Shown: positions 19,887 to 31,678 of the stretch, one piece after another
Numbering within the stretch: position 1 is the first letter of the stretch
Layout of the letters: every line of letters starts with the position of its first letter
Made by a program: the position numbers and the translations under genes
The notes under the pieces: model-generated
Database searches by the model: none
Told to the model about the DNA's origin: nothing
What the model saw: the letters and a program-made list of their open reading frames with translations, nothing else
Assembly: GCA_003194525.1 (NCBI GenBank)
Contig: NBIV01000298.1
Coordinates: 1 to 64,000, forward strand
Origin: Gracilariopsis chorda
Taxonomy: Eukaryota; Rhodophyta; Florideophyceae; Gracilariales; Gracilariaceae
Direction: 5' to 3'
DNA length: 64,000 nt

Positions 19887-22800
19887 TGGGTGCGCCGGTC
19901 AAGACTGTTTGCGCCACGAGTCACTCGGAGTGGGGCGGGCGACTGCAAGGGACAAGTGCGAGTGAGTGTGTTGGAAACGGTCGCCGTGCAGGCTGGCGGC
20001 GTGTGGCGCGCGGTGGATACACGTGGACGGAGCACATTCGCGTTTCGAATGATGCCGTCGACCAATTGTTTTAATTTTTTTATTGGGCGCGTTTTGTGTT
20101 GCGCTACGCACTTGCGGTCACGAGGCTGCGCGCTGCTGATTGGAAGCATGTTGCCGCCAAAACTGCCACCGATGACCCGCCGCCGGGTCTCGCGTCGTGC
20201 ACACCGCTTTGACGTTCATGCTCGAGCCACGCCTCCGGCGCACCAACGGTAGCGCTTTTTCTCCTTCCCCGACTATCTACTTTCCCTTCGATACATGACA
20301 TCACAAGATGAACACTTCCTCGCAATGACAGCCATCCCCTTCTTCCAACTCCAAGTAGTGCGTTCTGTACCCGCTTCATCACATTGCATGCACGCTTAGC
20401 AAGAGCATGTACACAGCTACCCAGCGATCCACACTCATGTCCCCGTTCGCCGTTTTGTCTGCGCACTACCTAAACACGTTGTCTCTCGTCTTGTGCGTGT
20501 GTGTTGACAGTGCAAAAAGTACCGTTCGTGCAACGCTACTTTTGCATCTCTCAGTCGCTGTCTCCACTCTACGTTGCAGCCGTCATGACACGTCCATAAC
20601 GTTTGCAAAAGCATTGAGCAAACTATCCTACCGTTTGAAACGCTGTGATGCACCCTTCGTTGTACTACATACAACCAAACGGCTGGCGTGAATGCATGTC
20701 GTACATATATGCTTTCGGCTGCATGTGAACGACCAAAAAGGTGAGCTTCACGCCGTTGTGTGCAATCCATGCTTTCATTCTCCACATGCTCACCTTGTTT
20801 ATAAACATTGTGTATTACATCCACGTCCATTCGTCGCAACCGTTGCGCTCTCACCCTGCTTGTGTGCTTGCAAAACTGGCAGCCCGAGGGAAACTTTGCA
20901 TCCCTCCCACCGAGCACGTGGCTCTGAATACTTGTCCCACATTCTTCGCACGCATCCATATGGTATTCTAGCGCAGCTCCTTTATTGCGGGAATACGCAC
21001 CTGGCCGCTGTACGAGCCTTTGCAACCTGCTCAGCAGCCCGCTGACAGCTAATCATGAGTTTGTCACCACTCTGACCGTGTGCAGCGATACTGACAAGAT
21101 TGTTCTACAAGGTACAAAACTACCGACGCTGCTCCTACCTCCTACTAGTTTTACGCGCCGGAAGCCTTCCTCGGCACTCTTGAGCAGCTCCACACAGCAC
21201 TAAACCAAATGTTTAAGAGCAGGGGATCAAGAGCTTCCAGCGCCCGTTGAAGCTCACATCTTTGCCTTCTTCTTCCGACACGTTCGAATTGGAGACTGGC
21301 ATGCTCAACAATGGAAACCACCGTGACGTGTCTGTACAAACTTCATTCCAACAACAACAACATAATAGTGTACGGTATGAAGTATCTATTGCAGTGCACT
21401 CTGTTCTGGACTCGCAACATGGTTTTCTACCAGATGAGAAGTGAGGACGTGTTAGTCCGCAAACAAACAACAATGTTTAACGGCCCGGTTGATTCTGGTA
21501 CTCAATCTCCGCGCTGAACTAACAAGGTAATTCCGCATCGTGCGATGTGGGATTACCTTTTCATTACAGGGGACACTACCGTCGTACAGACCGACCCCCG
21601 TTACAATTAACTCGCAAGGAACTGCTTGCCTGGATGAGTAGACGCGTGTTCCGCGTCATACCGTGAGTCGCATTGGACGCTTATGGAGTGAAACTGTAGC
21701 CCCTTGCAGTACGAGAAGCGGATATGATTCAGCTCCCCTAACGGCTCTAAAGGGGGAGATATTAGTTTGCTGCAATTGTGCTTTCTAAGCGCATTATCAA
21801 TGCTATTAAGCGGATCGGTGCTACTGACTTGGGCAAAGACTGATTCTCTGTAAGAAATCAGCGTACCAGTTCCCGCGCTTAAACTCATTAACAGCGCAAC
21901 ATCGCGAGAATTCCTCATCCTGTTGAGACACAGTCCAGCCTCGAAGAGATTCATAATTTCCCGCGCCCTTTGGGACAGTGATAAACGTTACTCCTGTCAC
22001 GTCTTGACTTGGAGACTCAAAGCAGAAAATCTGTTTGAGATGGTGCGCAATCTCGAATGAAGCCGAATTCAGTTTCATGCTGATACAGCAATGCACGCTT
22101 CTTATTCCAAAACTTTCCTATGTCCCGAGTCCCGAGTTTTCGTCTTTTGGAATCTCGACACTCGTTGAGACCCGGCCAAGGGCTAAGCGCGGAAGAGTGT
22201 GGGGTGCGAGTGCCGAGGAGTTCCCGTTGTGAACAAGGTTATGAGCTCATCTCGTGCTTTTCCTATCCGTTTTTGACCCGTTAGCACTAGTATTGAAAGC
22301 AGATTATCTTACAACATCACCGTGCGCCACCATAATCTTCACTACATATGGACCCATTCCAGGGAACTTGCAAAAGATACGCTCTTCAAATATCAATGCT
22401 TTATGTGTCTGCACTGATCTGGTGAGAGAGGCGTGGTAGGCACAGTGCTCAAGCGTGACGTCTCATGACCTACCCCGCTCTTTTCAGCTTCCCCGCGAAT
22501 GAACGTTGTGTCCGCATTCCAACACATAATGCCGCCGTTCCACCCATACCAAAAGCACAACGCCCGAAGGCGAGCCTTTATTCTCCAGATCAATCGATTC
22601 GGAGTGACGAACAATCTCAAGTCGCGACTTGGATCGGCAAATCCGTATGCTCGCACATATAGTGCAATGATTAAGCAGTGCAGTGTTCCTTCCTCCCATG
22701 ACTCCAGACATGTTTGTATGCCTATTCATGAACTTGCAGACTTGTCCTGGTCCACTTGAATCCCAACGAAGAGCCTGGCTTTCAACACTTCATAAACATG

Positions 22801-23831
22801 CAGACGTCTGCCTAGATCAATCGTCATGTTTCTGATACCTGGTTGCGTCATCCTTTGCCTCCAATACCCAGTACAAATACTGGATTGCGTACAATGACAA
22901 ACCTCTGATGATTATGTTGTTTCTTCTGCTCAACTGTTATTTGTTGCTATGCCACGTTCCGTCGGCGTCCGAGACGTGAGAATCATCCATGTAAAAGGCA
23001 TATGAAAGCCGCCATCTGATCAATTGTTGTTCTGTATACACCCGTTTCCCGATGCCACTTGCGCCATACCCTGGAAGCCTAAAGTGAGAACTTTTTGCTT
23101 TGTTTCGTAACTAGAACGAACATGTTCTCCATATATTCACTATTGCCGCACCTTTCAATGTGAAACGCCGTGCTCTCGCAAGCCCACGACTTCTACTGTA
23201 TCGGTATCTGTGTTATTCAAGCGATTTTTGCTATCAGGTAGGGAACGCTTCAATCCAGGAAGCGACACTTTCGAGATGACCTTGAGTTTGATCGGGTGCC
23301 TTTATATCGAACGCTTGAGCAGAACTCATATTCTGTTTGTCATAGTCGATTTCTCTAATGCCAAAAATTGTACGTCACGCTCTGAGACCTCAAGACCATA
23401 CTGAAGTGGTCCCACTGGGCCCAGCGGTCAGCTTCTTGTGATCGTTGCCGCCGTTCTTAAAGTGTCGTATGGAAGCTGTACGTGTCTCTTCAATGGAAAT
23501 GAAGTTGCGCAATGGATTCAATGATGCGCCGCCGAGAGCGCGTAGACATCGATTTAATGTCACGTCCCGCATCACAGCGGAGAAGGTGAGCACGCACAGT
23601 ACATTATAACTGTCACAGTATAAGGGGTCTTGTGCTTTCAGAAATCCCGGCAGTCACGAGACTTCGCGGCCCAAAAAAGCAAGATGCATCTTGTTCCAAG
23701 CTCATACCATTCCCCTCTACCTACGAGAGCTACATAAGAGGTTATACATGCGGCAACACTCAGTTGATGACCGGTGCTGTCTTGCGCTAGAACTACAGTA
23801 CTAAGTCCCAAACTATTCTCCCTACCGAAAC
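19887..23831. other. Gene-poor 3.9 kb
   Basis: No gene is supported. The longest frame (196 codons, minus, 20435-21025) is Cys/His/Arg-rich with no domain. The plus strand is C/T-rich at about 20240-21140. A hairpin at 21524-21559 is described separately. Confidence 0.4.
21524..21559. repeat. 17-bp inverted repeat, 2-base loop
   Basis: Arms 21524-21540 and 21543-21559 pair at all 17 positions if two G-U pairs are allowed in RNA. The two mismatches are compensatory-type (T opposite G, G opposite T), which fits selection for RNA structure. Confidence 0.6.
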
Positions 23832-25688
23832 TTAAGTTGATTGCATATGCAACGAGCGCCAACCCGCAAGTTTGTACAGTCCCGCAATCGTCGCTTTGAA
23901 CATTCGTACGTAATCGGCCGCCGAGCGTTCATGTAACCAGTTCATTCGACGCAGAATAACACGTCCCCATCTGGAATTATCGTATAGAGCTCGAAAGGGA
24001 GCCAACATTGCCGCAGCAGTACGTTCTGGTAGGATCTCCGTGTAAGCCGAAACGATAATGCCATCCACCGACAACGACCCGGAGGTAGTTATGGGAGAGT
24101 ACATCCCTCGCATCACTTGGTCTTCCAGTACTGATACAGTTGCAAGATCACCTCTATCTGTGAATAGCTTGTCTCCGACCATCACCATTCGCGCTGGTAT
24201 TTTCCCTCTTCCAGCGACTGGTAGGATATGAGCATGGCTGATATACAGTACATAAGTGCGCTCATTCTCTAGTTCATTCGTTGTCGCAGTCACCCTTCTG
24301 TAAACCCCCCATTGAGAAGATGTCTTGTGGCCGAAAAAGTACACATCAGAAGTATCTACTCCGAACTTGTAGAACAGGGCATCCCCGAAGTGGATCTCCT
24401 CCATGGTTTTATACACACAGGATCCAAGAGGATTGACTGTTTTGACAACTGATCTTGCCGGAAAACAGGAGTCTTTTGCATTGACATTTGTGCTAGCGTT
24501 TCCCTTTGGACACACCAATGCTTCGTGGGAAATGTCGCACATGCACCCAGTCTTCAAGCACGAAAGCGTGCAGCATTCTTTGTTGATTATTTCCTGACTG
24601 AAGATTGTCCCGCTTAAGTCGATATCCTTGTTCGAAATGGATACGTTGACGAAAGTGATTCCCTCCATAAACTTAGCCCCCGCGAAGGTGATCTTTGTGG
24701 TCGCAACGTCCGACAGTGTATCGCCCTCCACAGTCGCATCTCTCAGTGAGAACGAGCTGCACACGTCGTCCGCATACGAAGTTATGTTCTTCACGACAAG
24801 GTTCACGATGTCAGATTTAGATAGATCAAGGTGGTTGCGAACGCGAATGTCGAGTAAATCCAGACCGGTGATTTCTGTTTGATCGCAGTAAAAGCCATCC
24901 GTAAAACTGACATTTTTGATCAGAGATCTGTCAAGCGTGATTCGCTTCTTGGCACGTCCGTCTTTGTTCGTAACCTGCTCGTGGCAACTGAGGGCCCCGA
25001 TCCTCGAAGATATGACTTCTAATTCATCTACAGATGCACTCTGAATGCGGATGGAACCGGAACCTATCGTACTGTGAATGAGGATGCGATGAAGCGACAT
25101 TTCGGACATAAGCATATTCCCTCCATTCTTTTCCGTACCGTTGGCAGTCGGAGAGCCCAAAATGGAATGCGAAATGGTCATTCGACTTACATCCCCCTTA
25201 GCGAACCGTATCTCATTCCTGAAGATGCAATTCCTGAAAGTGACGCTGTCGAGCGAAAACTTTTCGAAGGACAAGTCAAAGGAACTCGAGAAAACGCAGT
25301 CCTCAAACAATACGTTTTGCATAGTTGCATGTGAGAAGCTGGCGATTTGCTTTTGAGTGCCCTGCTTACCTCCAAAAGTACAAGCTTTGAAAGTAACATT
25401 GTTCCAAGTTGTATCATCGAGAGCCTGGTTCCGGGAGGTGGGAAAATGGAAAGTACAACCCGTGAACTGCGTATTCCTTATTACGGATTTGGAAAAGTCC
25501 CACTCGCGTGTAAGGTTCTCGAAGTGCTCTTCCTGTACACAAACGTTGAAGAACCTTCCCTGAGCTGCTTGGCCTCCAGTATCTGCTGGTCCGAGACAAT
25601 GCTTGTAGCTGATTTCCGCTTCAGCTCGATCCACTAGGCAGAAGACAACAACAACGATAAGCAGAACAGCAGTGAAAGTGAAAGTCAT
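23832..25688 (-). CDS. Secreted pentapeptide-like protein with C-terminal Hedgehog-type Hint (hog) domain
   Basis: The protein has 618 residues. Residues 1-24 are a signal peptide (TAVLLIVVVVFCLV). Residues about 60-390 hold repeated strands of the type FTGCTF, FKACTF, FEDCVF, FRNCIF, consistent with a right-handed beta helix of pentapeptide-repeat type. From about residue 410 a Hint module starts at DSCFPARS (catalytic Cys followed by Phe-Pro, as in Hedgehog), with the block-B histidine in YISHAHILPV and the late block YSPITTSGSLSVDG. A Hedgehog-like tail segment (LAPFRALY) follows. Hog domains cleave themselves from the secreted N-part and can attach a sterol. The Cys of the Hedgehog SCY motif is Ala here (VSAYT). 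The Met at 25688 is chosen because the TATA box at 25848-25855 puts transcription start near the earlier Met (25820). Confidence 0.85.
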   Translation of the reverse strand: MTFTFTAVLLIVVVVFCLVDRAEAEISYKHCLGPADTGGQAAQGRFFNVCVQEEHFENLTREWDFSKSVIRNTQFTGCTFHFPTSRNQALDDTTWNNVTFKACTFGGKQGTQKQIASFSHATMQNVLFEDCVFSSSFDLSFEKFSLDSVTFRNCIFRNEIRFAKGDVSRMTISHSILGSPTANGTEKNGGNMLMSEMSLHRILIHSTIGSGSIRIQSASVDELEVISSRIGALSCHEQVTNKDGRAKKRITLDRSLIKNVSFTDGFYCDQTEITGLDLLDIRVRNHLDLSKSDIVNLVVKNITSYADDVCSSFSLRDATVEGDTLSDVATTKITFAGAKFMEGITFVNVSISNKDIDLSGTIFSQEIINKECCTLSCLKTGCMCDISHEALVCPKGNASTNVNAKDSCFPARSVVKTVNPLGSCVYKTMEEIHFGDALFYKFGVDTSDVYFFGHKTSSQWGVYRRVTATTNELENERTYVLYISHAHILPVAGRGKIPARMVMVGDKLFTDRGDLATVSVLEDQVMRGMYSPITTSGSLSVDGIIVSAYTEILPERTAAAMLAPFRALYDNSRWGRVILRRMNWLHERSAADYVRMFKATIAGLYKLAGWRSLHMQST

Positions 25689-25847
25689 ATCTCGGATTAG
25701 ATGATCGAAGTGTATGACAGACGGTTGTTGGTGTGGATGGGTACGTCGGTGAAGTAATCCAAGTTCACGAAGTGTGGACTCGTTCAGTTGCGCGACACTT
25801 CTGGTGACAGAGGTTGGCATTCTTCACATGAAACGTGCGACGCTGCA

Positions 25848-25855
25848 CTTTTATA
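25848..25855 (-). promoter_or_regulatory. TATA box of the hog-domain gene
   Basis: TATAAAAG on the minus strand. It predicts transcription starting near 25820 and a leader of about 130 nt to the signal-peptide Met at 25688. Confidence 0.65.
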
Positions 25856-26950
25856 CCGTGTCAGCGGTAGGAAAAACTGGCGATGAACGAAAGCAAAGTT
25901 AAGCCAGATTTGGCTAAGTGACGACGATTTGTTCTGATGGAGTTGCCCAAAAAGGGTGGGTGTTATCTCTGAAGGGCAACGCAAACATTGACTAGGAACT
26001 CCAGATCGCCTACTCTGAGAACGGATTCAGAAGAGGACGAAGTAGCATTTTAGAAGCGTTCCCAGTCTCTGCAGGTGAAAGCGTTGTGCACATGTCTTCA
26101 CGATTCCGGGTCCAGCTATATGCCCCCAAGAACAGCTGTTGATGAAAGAGGGTAAAGACTGTTTTGAGAGCTCCCTGAAGAAAACTTAGCAGAAGTTGTC
26201 ATTTCGTGCGCATGCGATGGGTCCATCACGGTTGCGCAAAGCCCGATCGTGCTGAAAAAGGAGAGCGTCCTTCTCCGGAGTTGGGGGGCCCGTTAACGAA
26301 GCAGTTTGTCCAATGGCAGGAGTCCAAAAACATCTTTGTTTGTGCACCGCTAGCTAGTATGAAGTGGTACGGAGATGTTAGGATGGAAACAAGAGCAGGA
26401 AGCCGCTCATCATGTGATTTGAGGCATCTCGAATCAGACGTTGCAGGGTGACCCTGGAAAGAGGTTTTATTGAGTCCGCCCTTTTGCGGCGTACAGCCCT
26501 ACAGGCGTCCGATCCGTGAATTTCACCGCAGGTGTTGAGTAAGAGCCCGTGACCCAAAAATGGCGGCAAAATCCAAATCGGAACTCCCGCATCGTTTTTG
26601 AAAGGGAGTCATCCACGTCACGGTGCCCCTCGCCGACCAATAGCAAGACAGCATGCACCCGAGATATGCGTGACAGCCAATCAGTGCGCTCCTCCCGCAG
26701 TTTGCTCCTTCTGCTCCTCCGTTCGGCGTCACGGCCCACTTCCTTCTTGCTTGGTCCGTGTGAAGTTATCGCATCTCTGTGAGCATGGCAGTGTCATACC
26801 TCATCTTGGTAGAAGTGAACCACCGGAATCCAACTATCCTTCCTGTTCTGCGGATCTTAACTCCAATCAAAATCGCTAAACAACAAACAAACAACTTGCT
26901 TCTATCTTTGTGGTACCTCAACCCTGCTCTGCCCGTGCACTAGTCGTATC

Positions 26951-27304
26951 ATGGAGCAAAATGAAGCACATGTCCAAAACCGCACAGGACGCGTTGATTC
27001 AGATGACCCCTGGGAAAACCATCATCTCCCAGTTGACTCAATGCATGAGATTGAACTTATGCTTTGGAAGAACCCACCGAAAGTGCGCCATCAGACCAGC
27101 TCTATCAAAGTGGAAAAGGGAATGATCACGGAAAACGGACCATGCATGACTAGCTACCATGGCAGTGGCCATCCGCCAGGAGAAGACGCCAACGGGCAGG
27201 ATGAAAAGCGTGGAATACTGAAGAGAACTACTACTGCAGCCTTGTGCAAAGGCGAAGCGATAGTTAGGAAGCTGAAGACCGGAATTCTTTCATCCAAACA
27301 CTAG
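26951..27304 (+). CDS. Possible small hydrophilic protein, 117 aa
   Basis: The frame is Lys/Glu/His-rich with no hydrophobic core and looks disordered. It contains GILK within KRGILKRTTT, which fits the [GS]IL[KR] protein-phosphatase-1 docking motif. No companion RVxF site is clear, and such short matches arise by chance. It is not recognised as a family. It stands out only because several other frames around it are much shorter. Confidence 0.25.
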   Translation: MEQNEAHVQNRTGRVDSDDPWENHHLPVDSMHEIELMLWKNPPKVRHQTSSIKVEKGMITENGPCMTSYHGSGHPPGEDANGQDEKRGILKRTTTAALCKGEAIVRKLKTGILSSKH

Positions 27305-27680
27305 GAAGCTCCCTCTGTATTACTTTGACTTGTGGTTCCAGCCCTGCTCGCTTATTCTAACAAGGAAACACTGATATGTGAAACGGATGATGTCGCCAAT
27401 GTCTGCATCTGGAATCTTATGCAAGTCCTAATCTGCGGATTTACGGGTCCGGCACTGTGGAATGGTGACCTTGGAATAGTCCTTCCTTTGGGGTAGAGGG
27501 CGAATAGTTATATAAAGTACTCTAGCGGTCTGCTATGCAACATATAAATACATTTTACTCGTTGTCTTTCTAGTAACCCGCGCCTTACTCATCATTTTCC
27601 GGTAAATCTCGTTCCGTTCCAACAAGTGAATGACGCCTATCTTCTCGTCTGTCGTGAACGCTCGACTCTTGTATCTCTTA

Positions 27681-27778
27681 TGTGTGTGTGTGTGTTTACG
27701 GGCACTTGCCTCTAATTCCGAGGCAGCGGTATCAGCTTTCTAGAAGAAGTAGAAGGCTAATCATCTATTCGACGGCTA
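27681..27778 (-). repeat. LINE-like 3' tail with CA repeat
   Basis: Reverse-complement copy of 15613-15710, same 98-bp length and about 91 percent identical by eye. The tail is (TG)n on plus. A minus frame upstream to 27963 may be the last piece of its ORF. Confidence 0.75.
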
Positions 27779-28648
27779 TATTCCCGTAAGCATATCCATT
27801 TGGCTTCCTCATCCGGCGTAACTTCATAGTCTTTTGTAGCCTCTTCGGAAGGTCGGCACACCTCGACGGGCGGAACTGCATGTGCCCTTAGTGGGACAAC
27901 TTTGACGCCCTGTACCTCTTGTGTTCGCGAACTTAGATGCGCTTCATATTGTGATCCCAACACTTACTACTTCCTAAACGCTTTCATTCGGATTGCTCAT
28001 TATCTTCACAACATTCCCCGCCGGTTCCCGGCAGGAGCTAGTTAAGGTAGAAGCGTATTTGACCGCTCTGTATCAATGAAAAGAAAGATTTCAATAGCGA
28101 TTATGTATGGTGTCGTGAAATGGTGGGAATTTGCTGACGCTCTGAGTCGTGTCGTGATCCGGCAAGATCAGGACATCAACGCCAATGCAAGCATTCCTGG
28201 CCACGAAACGGTGAATCTTCTATCGTTCATGGCTTCCGAAATCAGGGGGGGCTGAAGAAGGCAAGTTCCAAGAGGTGTGCGTCAACAAGGCGTGGAGTGA
28301 TGCGGTGTTTCGTGCTCTTGTAAGCTGACCTTAACTTTCGAGGCTGCGTTTGAGCAACTTTCAAGGAGTGTGGACAGAATAGAGTCACATCACGCGGACA
28401 ATTCAGCTGATGAATCTGCCAATCAGAGGCGAGGGCATTGTTGGGTGCTCCTCATCTTACCGTTTGAATTCGCCCAGGATCCGACTCCTTCGCCACTTAC
28501 ACCGGGTTGCGAGAGAAGTTCTGTCTTGGAGTGCTCAAGCAATGTTCGCGCATGTCATGCGCGAATTCCGGGCAATGTTATTGTACTTCAGCGTCCACCG
28601 ACAGTACGGCATGATTCTAAATATTTAATAGTTGTGTAAACAAGTTTG

Positions 28649-30562
28649 TTAGCCTCTGTGGAAAAAGACATTTCCACGCAGTTCGCGTCTAGTAATGTCA
28701 CTGTTTTTCAGGATGATGTCTTTCAAACCGCTTCTCCTTGAGAATAATCTCCTCACTGTGGGTATCCTCTTTAGCCATCCAGGGAATCGGTCATTCATGT
28801 AATAAAACCGATCTCCATCACGTAGGTTTCTGAACTGTCTCTCCCACATTGCCGACATTGTACTTCCGAGAGAACCGCCATGCACATGATCTTCCGCTAT
28901 CATACCAACCCACGCTTCAACTTTGTTCACATCCCCTCTGTACACAGTAGAAAGCGATGAGGCAACGTTTGCGTTCTTCGTTATATCGCTGAATGATCTG
29001 TGGGCAGGCAGTCCCAAACGTCTTCTGATGGCGTTCAGCGGCGGTAGAGCGTGATCTCTCCCGCGTTGCAAGTTCAGTGAGACCAAGTCAAACGCCAGCC
29101 CTTCCTCCGGAATGCCGGTGAACAAGAAATTTCGCAGAGAGTCGTGCACCATAACGTCCACCTCCTGCGCGTTGGTCGTAGCAGCACCTCGAAGAAATTC
29201 TTCAACGTTGGTGAACTGCTTTGCAGTGCGGAAGAACATCTCCATGAAAGAAAGTGGTTTCAATGGAGTATTTCCTTTTCCTGCTCGGCTGATCTTGTTT
29301 CCAACCATGGTATGTCCAACACGGAAAGCCGCAGTACTGAATACGTCAATGATTGCCACATTCTTGTAGTATTTGAATCCAGTATACGATGGGAGCTTCT
29401 TACCCACCATAGCTGGGTAATACTCCTCGAACACAATCTTCTGGAACTGTGCGGTGTTGATGAGCTTCGCCAACTCATACAGATACTTGTCACCCAAGAA
29501 AAAGAAAATCCTCTTCAACTCATCGCAAATTCTGTTGTGTTCCCGGACAAATATGGTGTGCAGGGAGGTCAAGACCGGGTGCTCATTGGCTCGGTGATCA
29601 CCGGCCAGGAAGAAGAAGGCATCAGCCGTAGGAGCGTTAGAAAGACCTGCAGTATTCAGCGGCAACAGATTACCGGCAGAGACCTTGAGCTTGCCGTTCT
29701 TAAATGTTCTCATAGCATTATTGCGTTCAACGGTGGGTCCGTACACAGTGACAAGGTCCAAAGCAGAAGAAAGAGAGTTGATCGGACGTTCAGCCCCGTA
29801 GTAAATGGAAGCCTGGCGCGGCTTGTAAGAAGGAGAGGACTCCTGGGCGGACACTTGACGGAATACCTGCTGCAGAGACGGTGCAGCTTGAGCCGCGGAA
29901 AGTGCAACTTTCGGCGCTTGACCCAAAGATTGTGCTGTGACACCGGGAACCTTGCTTGCCAGAAGGGGATCTTGTTGCACCACCGAAGGGATGTCCTTTG
30001 CTACTTCATCGGAAGACGAACCAAATATTCCGAGAATATCAACCTTTGCGCGCTGACTTCGAGAGAACTGGAGAACTCCGCCGGAAAAGTTTGCGAAGAT
30101 GGGATCGTCGTTGGGAATTGGAATAGGCATTTTTTCACTACTAGCGGGTGTTGCCACAAAAGTGTGATCGACAAACTGTCCGAAGAATACGACGAGTTCG
30201 TTGAGATTGCGTCGGTTGAAGACATCTTTGGATTGCTTACAGACGGTGTTAGAGATATAACGTGCGGATGGTAGCCCTTTTCCGGTCGGAGTGACAGACG
30301 TCTGGGTGAAGAACAGGGAAGACTGTGCACGACCAGTGGAACCCCATAGCTTGAAGACCGGGTTCGTGCAGACCCCGTCTAGTTGGCGAAAGAGAGGTGA
30401 ACAGCGAACGTTCACGCGTTGTTCTTCTACGAAACCGCCTGGTTGTACTGCTTGTAACTCAAGAGCCTGTGGTCGCTGACGGGAATTTTGTCGAGGAGCT
30501 TGCGCAAACACCAGCGGAAGCAGGGCGCAGAAGAACAGGGGTGCAAATGTGAAGGAGTACAT
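28649..30562 (-). CDS. Secreted animal-type haem peroxidase 1, 637 aa
   Basis: Members of the peroxidase-cyclooxygenase superfamily oxidise halides or phenols with peroxide. Residues 1-20 are a signal peptide (FAPLFFCALLPLVFAQA), so it acts outside the cell. The distal site reads FFGQFVDHTF: Gln, Asp and the distal His are kept, but the residue after His is Thr where animal enzymes have the calcium-ligand Asp. Also present are the REHNR block (VREHNRICDEL), the proximal His (FRVGHTMVGN) and the late family blocks NLQRGRDHALP and MIAEDHVHGG. Compared with peroxidase 2 it has an extra Ala/Gln/Ser-rich insert of roughly 75 residues (about 185-260) before ERPINSLSS. The start at 30562 is chosen because the longer frame adds 65 residues that precede the signal peptide. 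Confidence 0.93.
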   Translation of the reverse strand: MYSFTFAPLFFCALLPLVFAQAPRQNSRQRPQALELQAVQPGGFVEEQRVNVRCSPLFRQLDGVCTNPVFKLWGSTGRAQSSLFFTQTSVTPTGKGLPSARYISNTVCKQSKDVFNRRNLNELVVFFGQFVDHTFVATPASSEKMPIPIPNDDPIFANFSGGVLQFSRSQRAKVDILGIFGSSSDEVAKDIPSVVQQDPLLASKVPGVTAQSLGQAPKVALSAAQAAPSLQQVFRQVSAQESSPSYKPRQASIYYGAERPINSLSSALDLVTVYGPTVERNNAMRTFKNGKLKVSAGNLLPLNTAGLSNAPTADAFFFLAGDHRANEHPVLTSLHTIFVREHNRICDELKRIFFFLGDKYLYELAKLINTAQFQKIVFEEYYPAMVGKKLPSYTGFKYYKNVAIIDVFSTAAFRVGHTMVGNKISRAGKGNTPLKPLSFMEMFFRTAKQFTNVEEFLRGAATTNAQEVDVMVHDSLRNFLFTGIPEEGLAFDLVSLNLQRGRDHALPPLNAIRRRLGLPAHRSFSDITKNANVASSLSTVYRGDVNKVEAWVGMIAEDHVHGGSLGSTMSAMWERQFRNLRDGDRFYYMNDRFPGWLKRIPTVRRLFSRRSGLKDIILKNSDITRRELRGNVFFHRG

Positions 30563-31623
30563 TTGTGGTTGCTGCTGTGAAAGTAGGAAGACGGGGTGCA
30601 GCTCGCGATGCAGATCGAAGTGGACATGGTGGTTGGGGATTCGGCGGCTTATGAATGGTTCAGGGATGGATGGAATGCTGACTCGCACAGATTGAATGAC
30701 ACTCGCATTGACTTGAGAAACAATGCAGCAGTCGAGGGTTTGTCGGGGTGAATGCAAATGGTTGCTTCTCGAGCTCTTCTTTGAGCGCGTGGCGAACGGC
30801 AGTGCATAGATACACTCCTGAGCTTACCGCACTGTTTGGTAGCATGACGGATGCCAAACACAGGTTTACGGCACCTCTTTAATGGTCCATGTAAGCAACT
30901 GACGGCTGACATTGTACGTTGCGTGCAAGAAAGCTAATCAGAATTCAGCAAGGCACGCTGACATCGGCTCCTCAAGGATCGGGGGGCCTCCACTTGTCCA
31001 GCAATTCCGCAGCAACGCCTCGGCATGGTACAAACGGAAGGGTTATCATACAACGGAAGTTACCATTGAACAACAGATAACCGACAGATTGTAGTCGTCT
31101 CCCCTGCCAGACGCCGACTTCCACGGGCTGGAGATGCGTTGCTAACTATGCTGCAAGGGATATCGAACTTAAGCATCATATCAGTGTTTGAGAAAGAGTT
31201 AGATAGACAGATACCTGTAACTCACTTTGAAATCTTACAATCCTTGTTGTGGGAGGCCCTTTCCAAGGAATACAAGTGCACAACTCAAGTCGGCAGATTC
31301 TACGGAACTCCGTTAAAATTAGTGGCAACAAAATCTCACACAAACATGCACCTCCCCTTCCGACATGAAGACCTAGTTAGGACATGCGTTCGTGTACCTA
31401 CAAGACGACTAACCCTCGTGCTCCAGAACGTGGCGATTCTGCGAAAGTCATTGCCATGCCATGCATGTAAGAACACCACGTCAGATGACCCCGACAGCAC
31501 TCATCCTCAACTAGAACCCCCACCGCGGGCCTTGCACTGTCTTGGCTTCTGTTTGTTACCTTCAACCATCACCATCGTCTCCCGGTAATATGGGTCTCGT
31601 AGCTCCCAACCTTCTTAGAAACA

Positions 31624-31678
31624 ACCATTGGTTCGACTACCCCATTCACATTGTGAATAGGGTAGTCGAACCAATGGT
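31624..31678. repeat. 55-bp near-perfect palindrome
   Basis: Arms of 27 bp mirror around the single base 31651. Only one pair fails (31643 C with 31659 A). The outer 19 bp run from ACCATTGG to CCAATGGT. No transposase or target duplication is seen beside it. Confidence 0.85.

Larger units (their letters stand above)
25856..28648. other. Intergenic 2.8 kb
   Basis: It holds one possible small gene (26951-27304) and a LINE tail (27681-27778). Otherwise no gene is seen. Confidence 0.45.

Noticed and set aside
20435-21025. 196-codon minus-strand Cys/His-rich frame
   Set aside because: Cys spacing fits no zinc finger; a C/T-rich opposite strand leaves such frames open by chance.
29144-30274. 376-codon plus-strand frame
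   Set aside because: Exactly antisense to peroxidase 1, whose reading frame shows clear family motifs.
31139-31588. 149-codon plus-strand frame
   Set aside because: No domain, signal peptide or compositional support; likely chance.
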